A stretch of DNA of 64,000 nucleotides, from contig JAPOXK010000011.1 of NCBI GenBank assembly GCA_026707145.1, forward strand, positions 285,908 to 349,907, in the 5' to 3' direction. This DNA comes from Chloroflexota bacterium (lineage in GTDB: Bacteria; Chloroflexota; Dehalococcoidia; Bin125). The translations under genes were made by a program, and so were the position numbers. The notes under the pieces were generated by a model. That model saw only the letters and a program-made list of their open reading frames with translations, was not told the origin of the DNA and did no database searches. Below, piece after piece: positions 43,481-52,047 of the stretch. Every line of letters begins with the position of its first letter. Position 1 is the stretch's first letter.

Positions 43481-45277
43481 TCAGGCGCGAAGAGCAGCCG
43501 TTGCCGCTTCGTCGATGCGCAGGGTCTCGACCTTGGCCGGGTCGCCGCTGAGCGCAACGCCGTAGACCGCGTGCGCGCGATCGGCGGAGATGTAGCCCTC
43601 GACGACGTCTCCGAGGACGGCTTGGGGATCGCGCAGGTGGGGGTCGCCGTAGCCGCCGCCGCCCGCCGACAGGGAGATGATGCGCTGTCCCGGCTCGACC
43701 GATTGCTCGCCCACCACGCTGGGAAGCTCTTCCAGTCCACCGTCGGGGTGGCGCAGCAGGGCGTCCGGGCCGGCGGCGCCCCCGCCCCTGCGCACGCCCC
43801 TGGGCGCGTTGACGCGGCCGTCCAGGAAGTAGTGCACCCAGATGGGCGCCTCGCCCGGGACCGGGCCGAAGGACGAGACGTTGCCGGGCGCGCCGCGGGT
43901 GCGGCCGGCCCCCTCGGAGTCGGGGCGCACCCGTTTCTCCCAGGTGACGAACGGGTATTTCTGCTCGACCACCTCGGTCTCGTCGATGTAGCTCAGGCCG
44001 TTGCCGTTGGAGAGCAGGAAGGTGAGCCAGCCGTCGGACTCGAAGGTGGCGGGACCGCCGGCCGTGCCGCTGAAGAGCTGGAGGACGAAGGGCTCTTGGC
44101 GCGCCCGGTTGAAGCCGGAGACGACCCCTTGGAAGGGAGGCGAGCCCCAGCACGGCTCCGCCATGCCGATGCCGTCCCTGATCTGCGCGAAGGCGGCCTC
44201 GATCATGCCGATGACGCGATCGGAGACGGTGTTGGTGGCGACGGAGCACGAGGTGGGGTGGCGGGGAATGCCGACGACGCAGTTCTCCCGCACCAGCACC
44301 TTGATGCGCCGGAAGGTGCCGGCGTTATTGGGCACGATGGTGTGCTTGGCGTCACGCTTGGAGTTGATGACCGCCAAGACGGCGGCGACGCCGGAGTTGA
44401 TGGCGGTCGATTGACTGAGGTTGAGGCCCGTGCGGGTGGCGTCGGGGTTGTCGCGTAGATCGACGGTGACGCCGCCGCCGTCGGCATCGATGTCGATATC
44501 CGCTTGGAGCGGGATGCCGTCCGGCAGGTTGGGGAAGGGGTCGAGGGCCGTGCTGGCGTGCACGCGTCCACTGGGGAGGGCGGCGATCTGATCGGCGCAG
44601 AGGCGCTCGCAGTAGTCCATCCACTCGCGGACGTAGGCCTTGACCCGTTCGAGACCGTACTTGCGGCAGAAGTCCTTGAGGCGCTGCTCGCCGACGCGGG
44701 CGGCGGCGATCTGGCTGAGATAATCGCCGTACCAGATCGCCGGCACGCGGATGCGCTTCTGGCACATGCGGATGATGTCGCCCACGTCTTGGTAGCCCTC
44801 TTGCACTTTCACGCAGGGAAAGATCAGGGCGCCCTCGGCGTAGACGTCGGTCGCGGTGGGCATGTAGGTGGTGGGCAGGGCGTTGCCGCAGTCGGCCTGA
44901 TGCGCTTTGACGCAGCAGGTGAAGACGTGCTCGCCCTCCCAGAAAACGGGGACGAGGATCGTGTGGTCGGCGGCGTGGGTATTGCCGAGGTAGGGGTCGT
45001 TGTGCAGGAAGGCGTCGCCTTCTTGAAAGTCGGGATGGAGATCGGCCATCGCTTCGCAGAGGAGGCCGGATCCGTACACGTGACAGGGGATGCCTTCGGG
45101 AGCGGTCAGCAGCTCGGCTTGGGCCGTGCAGATCGAGGTCGAGAAGTCGCGGGCAAGCTGCGTCGTGGAGCGGCAGGTCCGGACGAGCGTGTTCGTCATC
45201 TCCCGGGTGATCCCGTCGACACGGTTGGCCATCACGAGAAGCTGAACGGGATCGAGGACGGGGGCGGGGTCGGGCAT
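43481..45277 (-). CDS. Hydantoinase B/oxoprolinase family protein (HyuB-like)
   Basis: Protein of 598 aa of the hydantoinase B family; members pair with HyuA to hydrolyse hydantoins, N-methylhydantoin or 5-oxoproline, or form acetone/acetophenone carboxylase subunits. FSTSICTAQAELLTAPEGIPCHV near residue 47, DAFLHNDPYLGNTHAADHTILVPVF near 88 and the glycine-rich C-terminal LSAGGGGYGDPHLRDPQAVLGDV are typical. No hyuA is adjacent. The ATG at 45277 was preferred to an in-frame start 21 nt upstream. Given neighbouring N-methyl-amine genes, an N-methylhydantoin-type substrate is conceivable but unproven. Confidence 0.85.
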   Translation of the reverse strand: MPDPAPVLDPVQLLVMANRVDGITREMTNTLVRTCRSTTQLARDFSTSICTAQAELLTAPEGIPCHVYGSGLLCEAMADLHPDFQEGDAFLHNDPYLGNTHAADHTILVPVFWEGEHVFTCCVKAHQADCGNALPTTYMPTATDVYAEGALIFPCVKVQEGYQDVGDIIRMCQKRIRVPAIWYGDYLSQIAAARVGEQRLKDFCRKYGLERVKAYVREWMDYCERLCADQIAALPSGRVHASTALDPFPNLPDGIPLQADIDIDADGGGVTVDLRDNPDATRTGLNLSQSTAINSGVAAVLAVINSKRDAKHTIVPNNAGTFRRIKVLVRENCVVGIPRHPTSCSVATNTVSDRVIGMIEAAFAQIRDGIGMAEPCWGSPPFQGVVSGFNRARQEPFVLQLFSGTAGGPATFESDGWLTFLLSNGNGLSYIDETEVVEQKYPFVTWEKRVRPDSEGAGRTRGAPGNVSSFGPVPGEAPIWVHYFLDGRVNAPRGVRRGGGAAGPDALLRHPDGGLEELPSVVGEQSVEPGQRIISLSAGGGGYGDPHLRDPQAVLGDVVEGYISADRAHAVYGVALSGDPAKVETLRIDEAATAALRA

Positions 45278-45343
45278 CGTGCGTCCTAACCGGCCCATGC
45301 TACAAGCGGTCCCCGCGGCGCCTCGTCCTGGCGGTTGGACGTC

Positions 45344-46168
45344 CTAGGGTCCGTCTCCGCCGACGCCCCACGTGATCGCGTTGCGCAGGAGCTGTTGGTA
45401 AGCCGTGGTCTCCCAGGGGCCGCGCAGGACGGCGGGCGACGCGCCCGCCGGGTCCACGCTCGCATCGACCGGGGTGCGGTTCCTGCTCAGGGGCGAGTGG
45501 CAGTGCCCCAGCGCCACGTAGGTCACGCCGCCTTGCCCCACCGTGCGCCGGTAGGCGAGGACGCGCGTCTTGCCGTCCGGCAGGAGCGCCGTGTCCTCGT
45601 CGTAGGTGAAGCCGAAACCGGGGGGCGACGTGTCCGGCCCGATCGCGGCGGTGAGCAGCACCTGCGTGGCGGCCGGATCTTGCAGCTCCACCATGTAGGG
45701 CTCGTCCACGACCTCGAAGGAGGCGGGCAGCCCCCGCGTGAGCGGATCCTCCGGGTCGGCGACGTCGACGCGGAAGCGGCGCGTCGGCGGGTGGTTGATG
45801 AAGAAGCCGCCCAGCGTCGCGTGGTGCGCCGTCTTCACCATCCGGCGTGTCTTGCGGTCCTCCGAGCGGGCGGCCCGTCCGCCGGCGCTCCCGTGCAGCG
45901 CCAGCCAGCGGCCCCCTGCCTCCAGCCAATCGCGCAGGGCTGCGTTTTGGGCGCCGTCCGGGTAGGGCCCGGCGACGTAGGTGATCAGCAGCCGCGCGTC
46001 GGGCAGCCAGCGATCGAGGTCGCTGTAGTCGCCCGTGACGGTGGCGACCGTGTCCGCTCGCTCCCAGAGCAGCGTCAGCAGCCGCAGGCGTGCGTACTCC
46101 ATGTCGTGTCCGGCGTGCGTTCCCTTGGGAAAGCCGCCCACGATCAGGTGCGTTCGGCGCGTTTCCAT
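45344..46168 (-). CDS. ThuA-like domain protein
   Basis: Protein of 274 aa with the ThuA/trehalose-utilisation fold, a class I glutamine amidotransferase-like domain: HAGHDMEYARLRLLTLLWE near residue 18, LLITYVAGPYPD near 59, GGRWLALHGSAGG near 85, and GHCHSPLSRNRTPV near 226. HHATLGGFFINHPPTRRFRV near 115 matches ThuA proteins. The ATG at 46168 has CGGAGGTGGG upstream. Divergent from the LLM gene; ends 66 nt before the HyuB-like gene. The enzymatic role of ThuA domains is not established. Confidence 0.82.
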   Translation of the reverse strand: METRRTHLIVGGFPKGTHAGHDMEYARLRLLTLLWERADTVATVTGDYSDLDRWLPDARLLITYVAGPYPDGAQNAALRDWLEAGGRWLALHGSAGGRAARSEDRKTRRMVKTAHHATLGGFFINHPPTRRFRVDVADPEDPLTRGLPASFEVVDEPYMVELQDPAATQVLLTAAIGPDTSPPGFGFTYDEDTALLPDGKTRVLAYRRTVGQGGVTYVALGHCHSPLSRNRTPVDASVDPAGASPAVLRGPWETTAYQQLLRNAITWGVGGDGP

Positions 46169-46366
46169 CGTCCCACCTCCGCGGCTGTCCTGCCCCTGTC
46201 CGGTGGGGATTCTAGTGGACGGCCCCAAGCGGGGTTGGAGCGGGCGGGCGCGCTGCGATCGGGTCGCGAGATCCCCCCGCCGTCGCGGTATCATCACGGT
46301 CCACGACGGCGTTGTCCAAGGAGCACCGGCAAGGGCGCCTGGACCGGTGATGAGAAAGAGGGCGCA

Positions 46367-47305
46367 ATGTCGAAGCCGGGGTTCATCCTCGCCGCAGAGC
46401 CGGGCCACCGCAAGGCCGCGATCATCGCCGCCCGCGAGCTGGAGCGGCGCGGCTTTCCCCATCTGCTCTGCCCCTACGACTACGGCCTCCCGGAGGGGGA
46501 GTGGATCTCGAATATCACGGAGGCCTACGACGCCCTCAGCCTCAGCACTGCCATTCTGCAGGCGACCCACGCGATCCACGTCGGGACCGGGATCAGCGTC
46601 ACCTACATGCGCCACCCGGCCGATGTGGCCGCCGCCGCCTCCTTCAACCACGAGATCAGCAACGGCCGCTTCACCCTGGGCCTGGGCTCGGGCGTCAACG
46701 AGCTCCTGAAGCGCTTCGGCGTGCAGCCCGAGCGGCCCCTGGCGCACATGCGCAGCTACGTGGAGCGCTTGCGCGCCTCGGCCTCCCGGCAGCCGCTCCC
46801 GCCCATCCTGATCGCGGCCGTGCGCCCGCGCATGATCCGCCTTGCCTGCGAGATCGCCGACGGGCCGCTGGGCGCCAACTGGGCCCTCTCCTCCATGCCG
46901 GCGATCCTTGAGGCGATCCCGGCCGAGCGGCGGCAACACGTCACGGTGGGGAACGTCGCCCCCGCCTGGATCACGGACGATCGCGGCGAAGGTCTGGCCT
47001 TCATGCGCCGCTTCCTGGGCTTGCACATGCGCCTCGCCAACTTCCGCGACTACTTCGCCGAGGCCGGCTACGAGAGCGAGGCCGCGCGCGCGCTGGCGGC
47101 GATCGAGGCGGGGGACGGCGCCGGCGTTGAGGCGGCCATCTCCGAGCGGATGGCGGACGATATCGGCATCTTCGGCACGCGCTCGCAGATCCGGGATAAG
47201 GTCGAGGCGTGGCAGGCGCAGGGGGTGACGCTGACGATCTCGACGCTGCTCACGATCAAGGATCAACCGGCGGCCGTGCTGCGCGCCTCCGAGCTGTTCG
47301 ACTAG
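46367..47305 (+). CDS. LLM-class flavin-dependent oxidoreductase
   Basis: Luciferase-like protein of 312 aa. GTGISVTYMRHPADVAAAASFNHEISNGRFTLGLGSG near residue 72 is the family core, and the C-terminal GIFGTRSQIRDKVEAWQAQGVT near 275 is typical of F420-type LLM enzymes. The ATG at 46367 has AAGAGGG upstream. The long open frame further upstream runs antisense through thuA and is not coding. It precedes the dimethylformamidase-like gene by 46 nt on the same strand, so the two may act together, for example in N-dealkylation; this is inference. Confidence 0.85.
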   Translation: MSKPGFILAAEPGHRKAAIIAARELERRGFPHLLCPYDYGLPEGEWISNITEAYDALSLSTAILQATHAIHVGTGISVTYMRHPADVAAAASFNHEISNGRFTLGLGSGVNELLKRFGVQPERPLAHMRSYVERLRASASRQPLPPILIAAVRPRMIRLACEIADGPLGANWALSSMPAILEAIPAERRQHVTVGNVAPAWITDDRGEGLAFMRRFLGLHMRLANFRDYFAEAGYESEAARALAAIEAGDGAGVEAAISERMADDIGIFGTRSQIRDKVEAWQAQGVTLTISTLLTIKDQPAAVLRASELFD

Positions 47306-47351
47306 CCTTCGGAAGGCCGCCTCGGGGATGTGAGAGAGAGGGCGGAGCCAG

Positions 47352-49520
47352 ATGCTTCTCGGCTACGCGGACCCCATCTCGGCCGCTCCCGGCCGCACGG
47401 TCGACCTGATGGTGAGCACCGACGCCCGCGAGTTCTCGCTGGAGGTCGTGCGTCTGCTCCACGGCGATCCCAATCCGGCCGGGCCCGGCTACCAGGACGA
47501 GGCCACGGACTGGGCGGCTCCGGGGCCCTATCCGGGCCGCCTGCAGGAGATCCATCCCGGCTCGTTTCTCACGCTGCCCCCGCCCCGCGAGCCGCTCGCC
47601 AGCGTCACCTTCGCCTGCTGGGTCTGCCCGACCGCGCCGACGCCGCGCGACCAACCGATCCTGACCTGGGGCGAGGAGCCCGGCCTCGCCTTCGCGCTGC
47701 GGATCGACGCCGACTACCGGCTGACGGGAACGGTGACGGATTCCGGCCGGGCCGACCGCTGGCTCCGGCACGGCGTGCCGCTGCTGCCGGCGCGCTGGTG
47801 CTTCGTGGGGTTCACCTTCGACGCGGCCCGGCGCGAGCTGGGGCTGCTGGCCGGCCCGCGCGGGTGCGACGACACGATCGTCGAGCGTGCGCGCGTCGGC
47901 GCGGCGGGGATCTTCCCTGCCGCCGGGCCCATGCTGATGGGGGCGGCGCTGCGCCGGGGCGTCGTGCAAGCGACGTTCAACGGCAAGATCGCCCACCCGC
48001 GGCTCCTTGCGGCGGCCCTGGACGACCTCGACATCTTCGCAGTAGCGAAGGACGTCCATCCGCCTGGAGTGGAGGTGCTCGGGGACTGGGATCTGAGCCG
48101 GCAGATCGATACCGATCGCGTGGTCGATCGGTCGGGGAAGGCGCGGCACGGCCTCGTCCATAACGCCCCCAGCCGTGGCGTGCCCGGTCCGCGCTGGCGC
48201 GGTGCCGAGCTCGATGTCTATAGCAGCGCCCCTTCCCAATACGACGCCGTCCACCTGCACGACGACGACATCGACGACGCGGGCTGGGAGCCGTCGCTGC
48301 GCGTCTCCATTCCCTCCGGCGCGCGCAGCGGCATCTACGCCGCGCGGCTGCGCGTCGGCGCCGAGGAGCTGACGCTGCCCCTGGTCGTCCGCGACACCTC
48401 CCAACGGCGCGCTCCCGTCCTCTTCATCGTGCCGACCCTCACCTGGCTGGCCTACTCGAACTGGGGCGAGCCGGAGCGGCATCGCTACGGCCTCTCGCTC
48501 TACAGCGTCCACAACGACGGCAGCAGCAATTACTATGCCTCACTGCGCCGCCCCTCCGCTTCGTACGATCCCTGCGCCTATTTCGATCCGGGCGAGGGTC
48601 GTGCCGAGCCCGATCCCGAGCCCGGGACCGAGCCGGAGCCGCAGTTCTCGCACGGGCTGATGGCGGACCTCTACACGATCCATTGGCTGGAGCACCTCGG
48701 CGTCGAGTACGCCGTCATCAGCGATCACGACTTCCACGAACTCGGAGAAGCGGCCCTCGCCGGGCACCAAGCGGTGATCAGCGCAGGGCATCACGAGTAC
48801 TGGACGGAGCGGATGCTCGACGCACTGGACGGCTATCTCCACGTCGGCGGCCGCTTCATGTACCTGGGCGGCAACGGCCTTTACTGGGTGACCTCCATCG
48901 ATCCCCGGCGCCCACACTTGATGGAGGTCCGGCGCGTCGGCGGGCACTCCACCTCGAAGGCCGAGCCCGGCGAGCGCCAGCACAGCACGACGCTGGAAAC
49001 GGGTGGGACCTGGCGAGTACGGGGTCGGCCGCCCCAACAGCTCGTCGGCGTGGGCTTCGGCGGGGTGGGCTTCACGCGCGCGGCGGGGTACCGGCGCCTT
49101 CCTGGCAGCTTCGACCCGCGAGCCGCCTTCATCTTCGAAGGCGTGGGCGCGGACGAGCCGATCGGCGACTTCGGGCTGAACTTGGGCGGGGCGGCCGGAT
49201 ACGAGATCGACCGTTTCGCGCCCGAGCTCGGGTCGCCTCCGCATGCACTGCTCCTGGCGTCATCGTTCGACCATGGCCCCAACTACTTCCGTGCGGCCGA
49301 CGAGGGCATCGGACGCGCCCCCGACGATACGCAGGTCCGTGCGGACATGGTCTATTTCGAAACGCCCAACGGCGGCGCCGTCTTCAGCACCGGCTCGATC
49401 ACCTGGACTGGGTCGCTCTCTCATCGGAGCTATGACAACTCGCTCGCCCGCGTGACGACCAACGTGCTGCGCCGCTTCATGGATCCCCGTCCGCTCGGCG
49501 AGGCCGGTGCCAACGAGTAG
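47352..49520 (+). CDS. N,N-dimethylformamidase large (beta) subunit-like protein
   Basis: Protein of 722 aa. Residues 60-230 resemble a concanavalin-like lectin domain (VTFACWVCPTAP, GKIAHPRLL) and residues 350-710 the DMFase large-subunit core. In Paracoccus DMFase the mononuclear iron is held by two tyrosines and a glutamate (Tyr399, Tyr440, Glu521). Here Tyr368 (WLAYSNW), Tyr410 or Tyr405 (SYDPCAYFD) and Glu482 (GHHEYW) sit at comparable spacings, so an iron hydrolase is plausible. DMFase splits dimethylformamide into dimethylamine and formate. No small-subunit gene is next to it. Related proteins of unknown substrate are common, so another amide is possible. Confidence 0.82.
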   Translation: MLLGYADPISAAPGRTVDLMVSTDAREFSLEVVRLLHGDPNPAGPGYQDEATDWAAPGPYPGRLQEIHPGSFLTLPPPREPLASVTFACWVCPTAPTPRDQPILTWGEEPGLAFALRIDADYRLTGTVTDSGRADRWLRHGVPLLPARWCFVGFTFDAARRELGLLAGPRGCDDTIVERARVGAAGIFPAAGPMLMGAALRRGVVQATFNGKIAHPRLLAAALDDLDIFAVAKDVHPPGVEVLGDWDLSRQIDTDRVVDRSGKARHGLVHNAPSRGVPGPRWRGAELDVYSSAPSQYDAVHLHDDDIDDAGWEPSLRVSIPSGARSGIYAARLRVGAEELTLPLVVRDTSQRRAPVLFIVPTLTWLAYSNWGEPERHRYGLSLYSVHNDGSSNYYASLRRPSASYDPCAYFDPGEGRAEPDPEPGTEPEPQFSHGLMADLYTIHWLEHLGVEYAVISDHDFHELGEAALAGHQAVISAGHHEYWTERMLDALDGYLHVGGRFMYLGGNGLYWVTSIDPRRPHLMEVRRVGGHSTSKAEPGERQHSTTLETGGTWRVRGRPPQQLVGVGFGGVGFTRAAGYRRLPGSFDPRAAFIFEGVGADEPIGDFGLNLGGAAGYEIDRFAPELGSPPHALLLASSFDHGPNYFRAADEGIGRAPDDTQVRADMVYFETPNGGAVFSTGSITWTGSLSHRSYDNSLARVTTNVLRRFMDPRPLGEAGANE

Positions 49521-49526
49521 GTTCGC

Positions 49527-50264
49527 TCAGAGACGCTGGCCGATCTCGAAGCGCTGCAGCAGGCGGGTGGCTGCGAAGGCCGTCAGCACGGTGAGGCAGG
49601 CGGCCGCGATCAGGGCGGGTCCTCCGCCCAGATCGGCCGCCAGCACGTCGCGGGGCGCCCCGCTGATCAGGTCGGCGGTTCCCAGCATGTACTGTCGCAC
49701 GGAGATCCAGCGGGTCACGTCGAAGATGCTGGGCACGATCCCTTCCCAGATAAGGACGTAGGCCAGGCCGATCAGCAGGGCGCGGCTCGTCCGCACGCTG
49801 AGCGCCACGAAGAGCGCGCAGTACACCACGGCGCCTACCGCCACTGCTCCCGCGAGAGCGGGCGTCAGTGCCGCCTCGTCTCCCCCGAGGACGATTACGG
49901 ACGCCAGCACCGCCGGAGGCAAAATCAACGCGATCGTGGCTCCCGCGGCCACGGCGATCTTCACGAGGACGATCCGCCACCGCGCGACGGGTTTGGTGAG
50001 CAGGTAGACCGCCGTTCCGTCTTCGATCTCCGCACCCAAGGCGCTCGTGCCGAACACCAGCGCGGTCAGGGGAAGTACGGCCGCGATCACCAGCGTGTCG
50101 AGTATTCCCGCGGCGAACTCGATCGGCAGCGGATCGGTTTGGCCGCCGGCCAGGCGGTAGACGGCCGCCACCAGCACGGGGATCAGCGCGAGCAGCACGA
50201 TGAACAAGCTGCGCCTTCGTCCCAAGAGCTGCCGCGCCGTGAGCGTCAGTAGCGCGCGGGTCAT
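49527..50264 (-). CDS. ABC-2 type transporter permease
   Basis: Membrane protein of 245 aa with about six helices: LLGRRRSLFIVLLALIPVLVAAVYRL, then the catalytic-side loop EIEDGTAVYLLTKPVARWRIVLVK near residue 78, which is the EDGT/KPV pattern of NosY- and gliding-type ABC-2 permeases. The ATG at 50264 overlaps the ATPase stop by 4 nt. Last gene of a four-gene ABC operon. Ends 6 nt from the convergent DMFase-like gene. Confidence 0.88.
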   Translation of the reverse strand: MTRALLTLTARQLLGRRRSLFIVLLALIPVLVAAVYRLAGGQTDPLPIEFAAGILDTLVIAAVLPLTALVFGTSALGAEIEDGTAVYLLTKPVARWRIVLVKIAVAAGATIALILPPAVLASVIVLGGDEAALTPALAGAVAVGAVVYCALFVALSVRTSRALLIGLAYVLIWEGIVPSIFDVTRWISVRQYMLGTADLISGAPRDVLAADLGGGPALIAAACLTVLTAFAATRLLQRFEIGQRL

Positions 50265-51187
50265 CGGCGCACCAAGTAAGAGAAGACGCTCTCCAACGAC
50301 TCGTCCGAGGGGCGCAGCTGCAGCAGCGTGACCCCTGCGTCGCGAATCACCGGCGCGACGCAAGCCGTGAAGGCCGCATAGTCGGTGGTGTGGACCTCGA
50401 GCCCTTCCTCGGCGACGGTCACGGCCCGCACCTCCGGCCGCCCGATCAGCAACGACGCCACCCGCCGATCGTCCGTTGTGAGCAGGGAGAAGGAGTGCGG
50501 CCGGTCGGTCATCAGGCGGCGGATCACTTGGAAGTCGCCCGAGGCCGCCAGTTGCCCCGCCAAAATCACGAGCACTTCGTCGGCCAGACGCTCGACCTCC
50601 TCAAGGATGTGCGACGAGAAGATGATGGTGCGCCCCTCCGCCGCCATCTCGCGCAGCAGCGCCATGAGTTGCAGCCGCTGCCGCGGGTCCGTGCCGTTGA
50701 ACGGCTCGTCCAGGATGAGCACCTGGGGATCGTGCACGAGAGCGGCTGCGATCTTCGCCCGCTGCCGCATCCCCTTGGAGTAGCCTTTCATGGGCCGGTC
50801 CTGGTCCGCCTCCAGCCCCACCCAAGCGATCGCGCGCGTGGCTGCGGCCTGCGGATCCGGCAAGCCCTGCAGCCGCGCGCTGGCCACCGCGAATGCACGG
50901 GCGCTGAGGAACCCGTATACTGCCTCGCTCTCCGGGACCAATCCCACGCGGCGGAAGAGACGCGGATCGCCCCAAGCGGGCCGTCCCAGGACGCGTACTG
51001 CGCCCGCTGAGGGCCGCAGGAATCCGGCCAGCAGGTGCAGAATGGTCGATTTGCCCGCCCCGTTCGGCCCGAGCAACCCGGTCACTCCCGGCTGGAAATC
51101 GAACGTGATGTCATTCACGGCGACGACGTTGCCGTACCAGCGGGAAACATGATCCAGGCTGACCGTGGGATTTCCTGGCTTCGTCAT
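50261..51187 (-). CDS. ABC transporter ATP-binding protein
   Basis: ATPase of 308 aa: Walker A GPNGAGKST near residue 39, the signature region YSKGMRQRAKI near 135 (in place of canonical LSGGQ, as is common in this exporter class), Walker B LILDEPFNGTDPRQR near 155-169 and SSHILEEVE. C-terminal 80 residues form a regulatory-type extension. Overlaps both neighbours by 4 nt, giving tight coupling with its permease. Confidence 0.92.
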   Translation of the reverse strand: MTKPGNPTVSLDHVSRWYGNVVAVNDITFDFQPGVTGLLGPNGAGKSTILHLLAGFLRPSAGAVRVLGRPAWGDPRLFRRVGLVPESEAVYGFLSARAFAVASARLQGLPDPQAAATRAIAWVGLEADQDRPMKGYSKGMRQRAKIAAALVHDPQVLILDEPFNGTDPRQRLQLMALLREMAAEGRTIIFSSHILEEVERLADEVLVILAGQLAASGDFQVIRRLMTDRPHSFSLLTTDDRRVASLLIGRPEVRAVTVAEEGLEVHTTDYAAFTACVAPVIRDAGVTLLQLRPSDESLESVFSYLVRR

Positions 51188-52047
51188 ACGCTGTTCCGCA
51201 ATCGCGTGAGCAGCAGTGCCGCTGCCGCTGCGGCATAAGCGAACGCGGCGAGAATGAACACGCCCCAGGGCAGATCGATGGCCGGGACCTCGTTGAAGAG
51301 CACCAGGGTGAAGGAGCGCATCACATGGACCGGGCTGGCAAAAGCCGCGTATTTGGCGTCGTCACTGATGTCGGTGATCGCTTCCACGACGATGAAGGGA
51401 ATGAGGAAAAGGGCCAGCACGCTGATGATGGCGAAAGCGCGTCGTGCGGCGTAGGTCGCCGTCAGCAGCCCGACGGCCGCGAAGGTGACGCTGATCATGA
51501 GCCCGCTGCCCACGATCGGTGCGAAATCCACGGCGTTGGTCTCCGCCCATCTCCATGCGTCGGCGGCGCCCAGCCAGTTCCCGAAGAACATTAGCGTTTG
51601 CGGCAACAGCGTCACTGCGAACAGGCCGGTGGCCAGCGCCGCCAGCTTCGCCGCGCCGTAGTCGGCCCAGCGGATCGGCCTTGAGAAGTACAGGACGAGT
51701 GTTCCGAAGCGCCGGTCACTTCCCACTAAATCCGACGCCAGCGCCGCCGTGAAGAGGATGATGACGACTTGAATGAAGTCGTAATACTCGTGCGGCTGGA
51801 CGAATGAAAAATCCTCCTCTGGACCGATGGCCGCGATGATCACTTGGATCAGCGCCGGAATCAGCGCCACGGTTACCAGCCCAAAGGCCAGGACCTTAGG
51901 CAGCGCTCCTCGCCCCAGCCCGAAAGCGCTGCGCAAGCTCAGCACGTACAGCGACCAAACGGCGTAGCGCCGTCCCTGCCGGGGCCCGTCGTAACCTTCG
52001 TAGCCCAGGTCGTAGATCGTGCCGCGAGGGACGGGTCCCGCCGTCAT
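51184..52047 (-). CDS. ABC-2 type transporter permease
   Basis: Membrane protein of 287 aa. The conserved N-terminus GTIYDLGYEGYDGPRQGRR (about residue 9) precedes six helices; DRRFGTLVLYFSRPIRWADYGAAKL near 120 is the coupling loop. GTIYDLGYRxYxG is typical of exporter permeases paired with a following ATPase in actinobacteria and Chloroflexota. The ATG at 52047 overlaps the preceding ATPase stop by 4 nt. Confidence 0.87.
   Translation of the reverse strand: MTAGPVPRGTIYDLGYEGYDGPRQGRRYAVWSLYVLSLRSAFGLGRGALPKVLAFGLVTVALIPALIQVIIAAIGPEEDFSFVQPHEYYDFIQVVIILFTAALASDLVGSDRRFGTLVLYFSRPIRWADYGAAKLAALATGLFAVTLLPQTLMFFGNWLGAADAWRWAETNAVDFAPIVGSGLMISVTFAAVGLLTATYAARRAFAIISVLALFLIPFIVVEAITDISDDAKYAAFASPVHVMRSFTLVLFNEVPAIDLPWGVFILAAFAYAAAAAALLLTRLRNSV

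Noticed and set aside
45344-47266. 640-codon open frame on the minus strand through thuA and the LLM gene
   Set aside because: Only the first 274 codons (thuA) have domain similarity; the upstream part is the antisense shadow of the LLM oxidoreductase.
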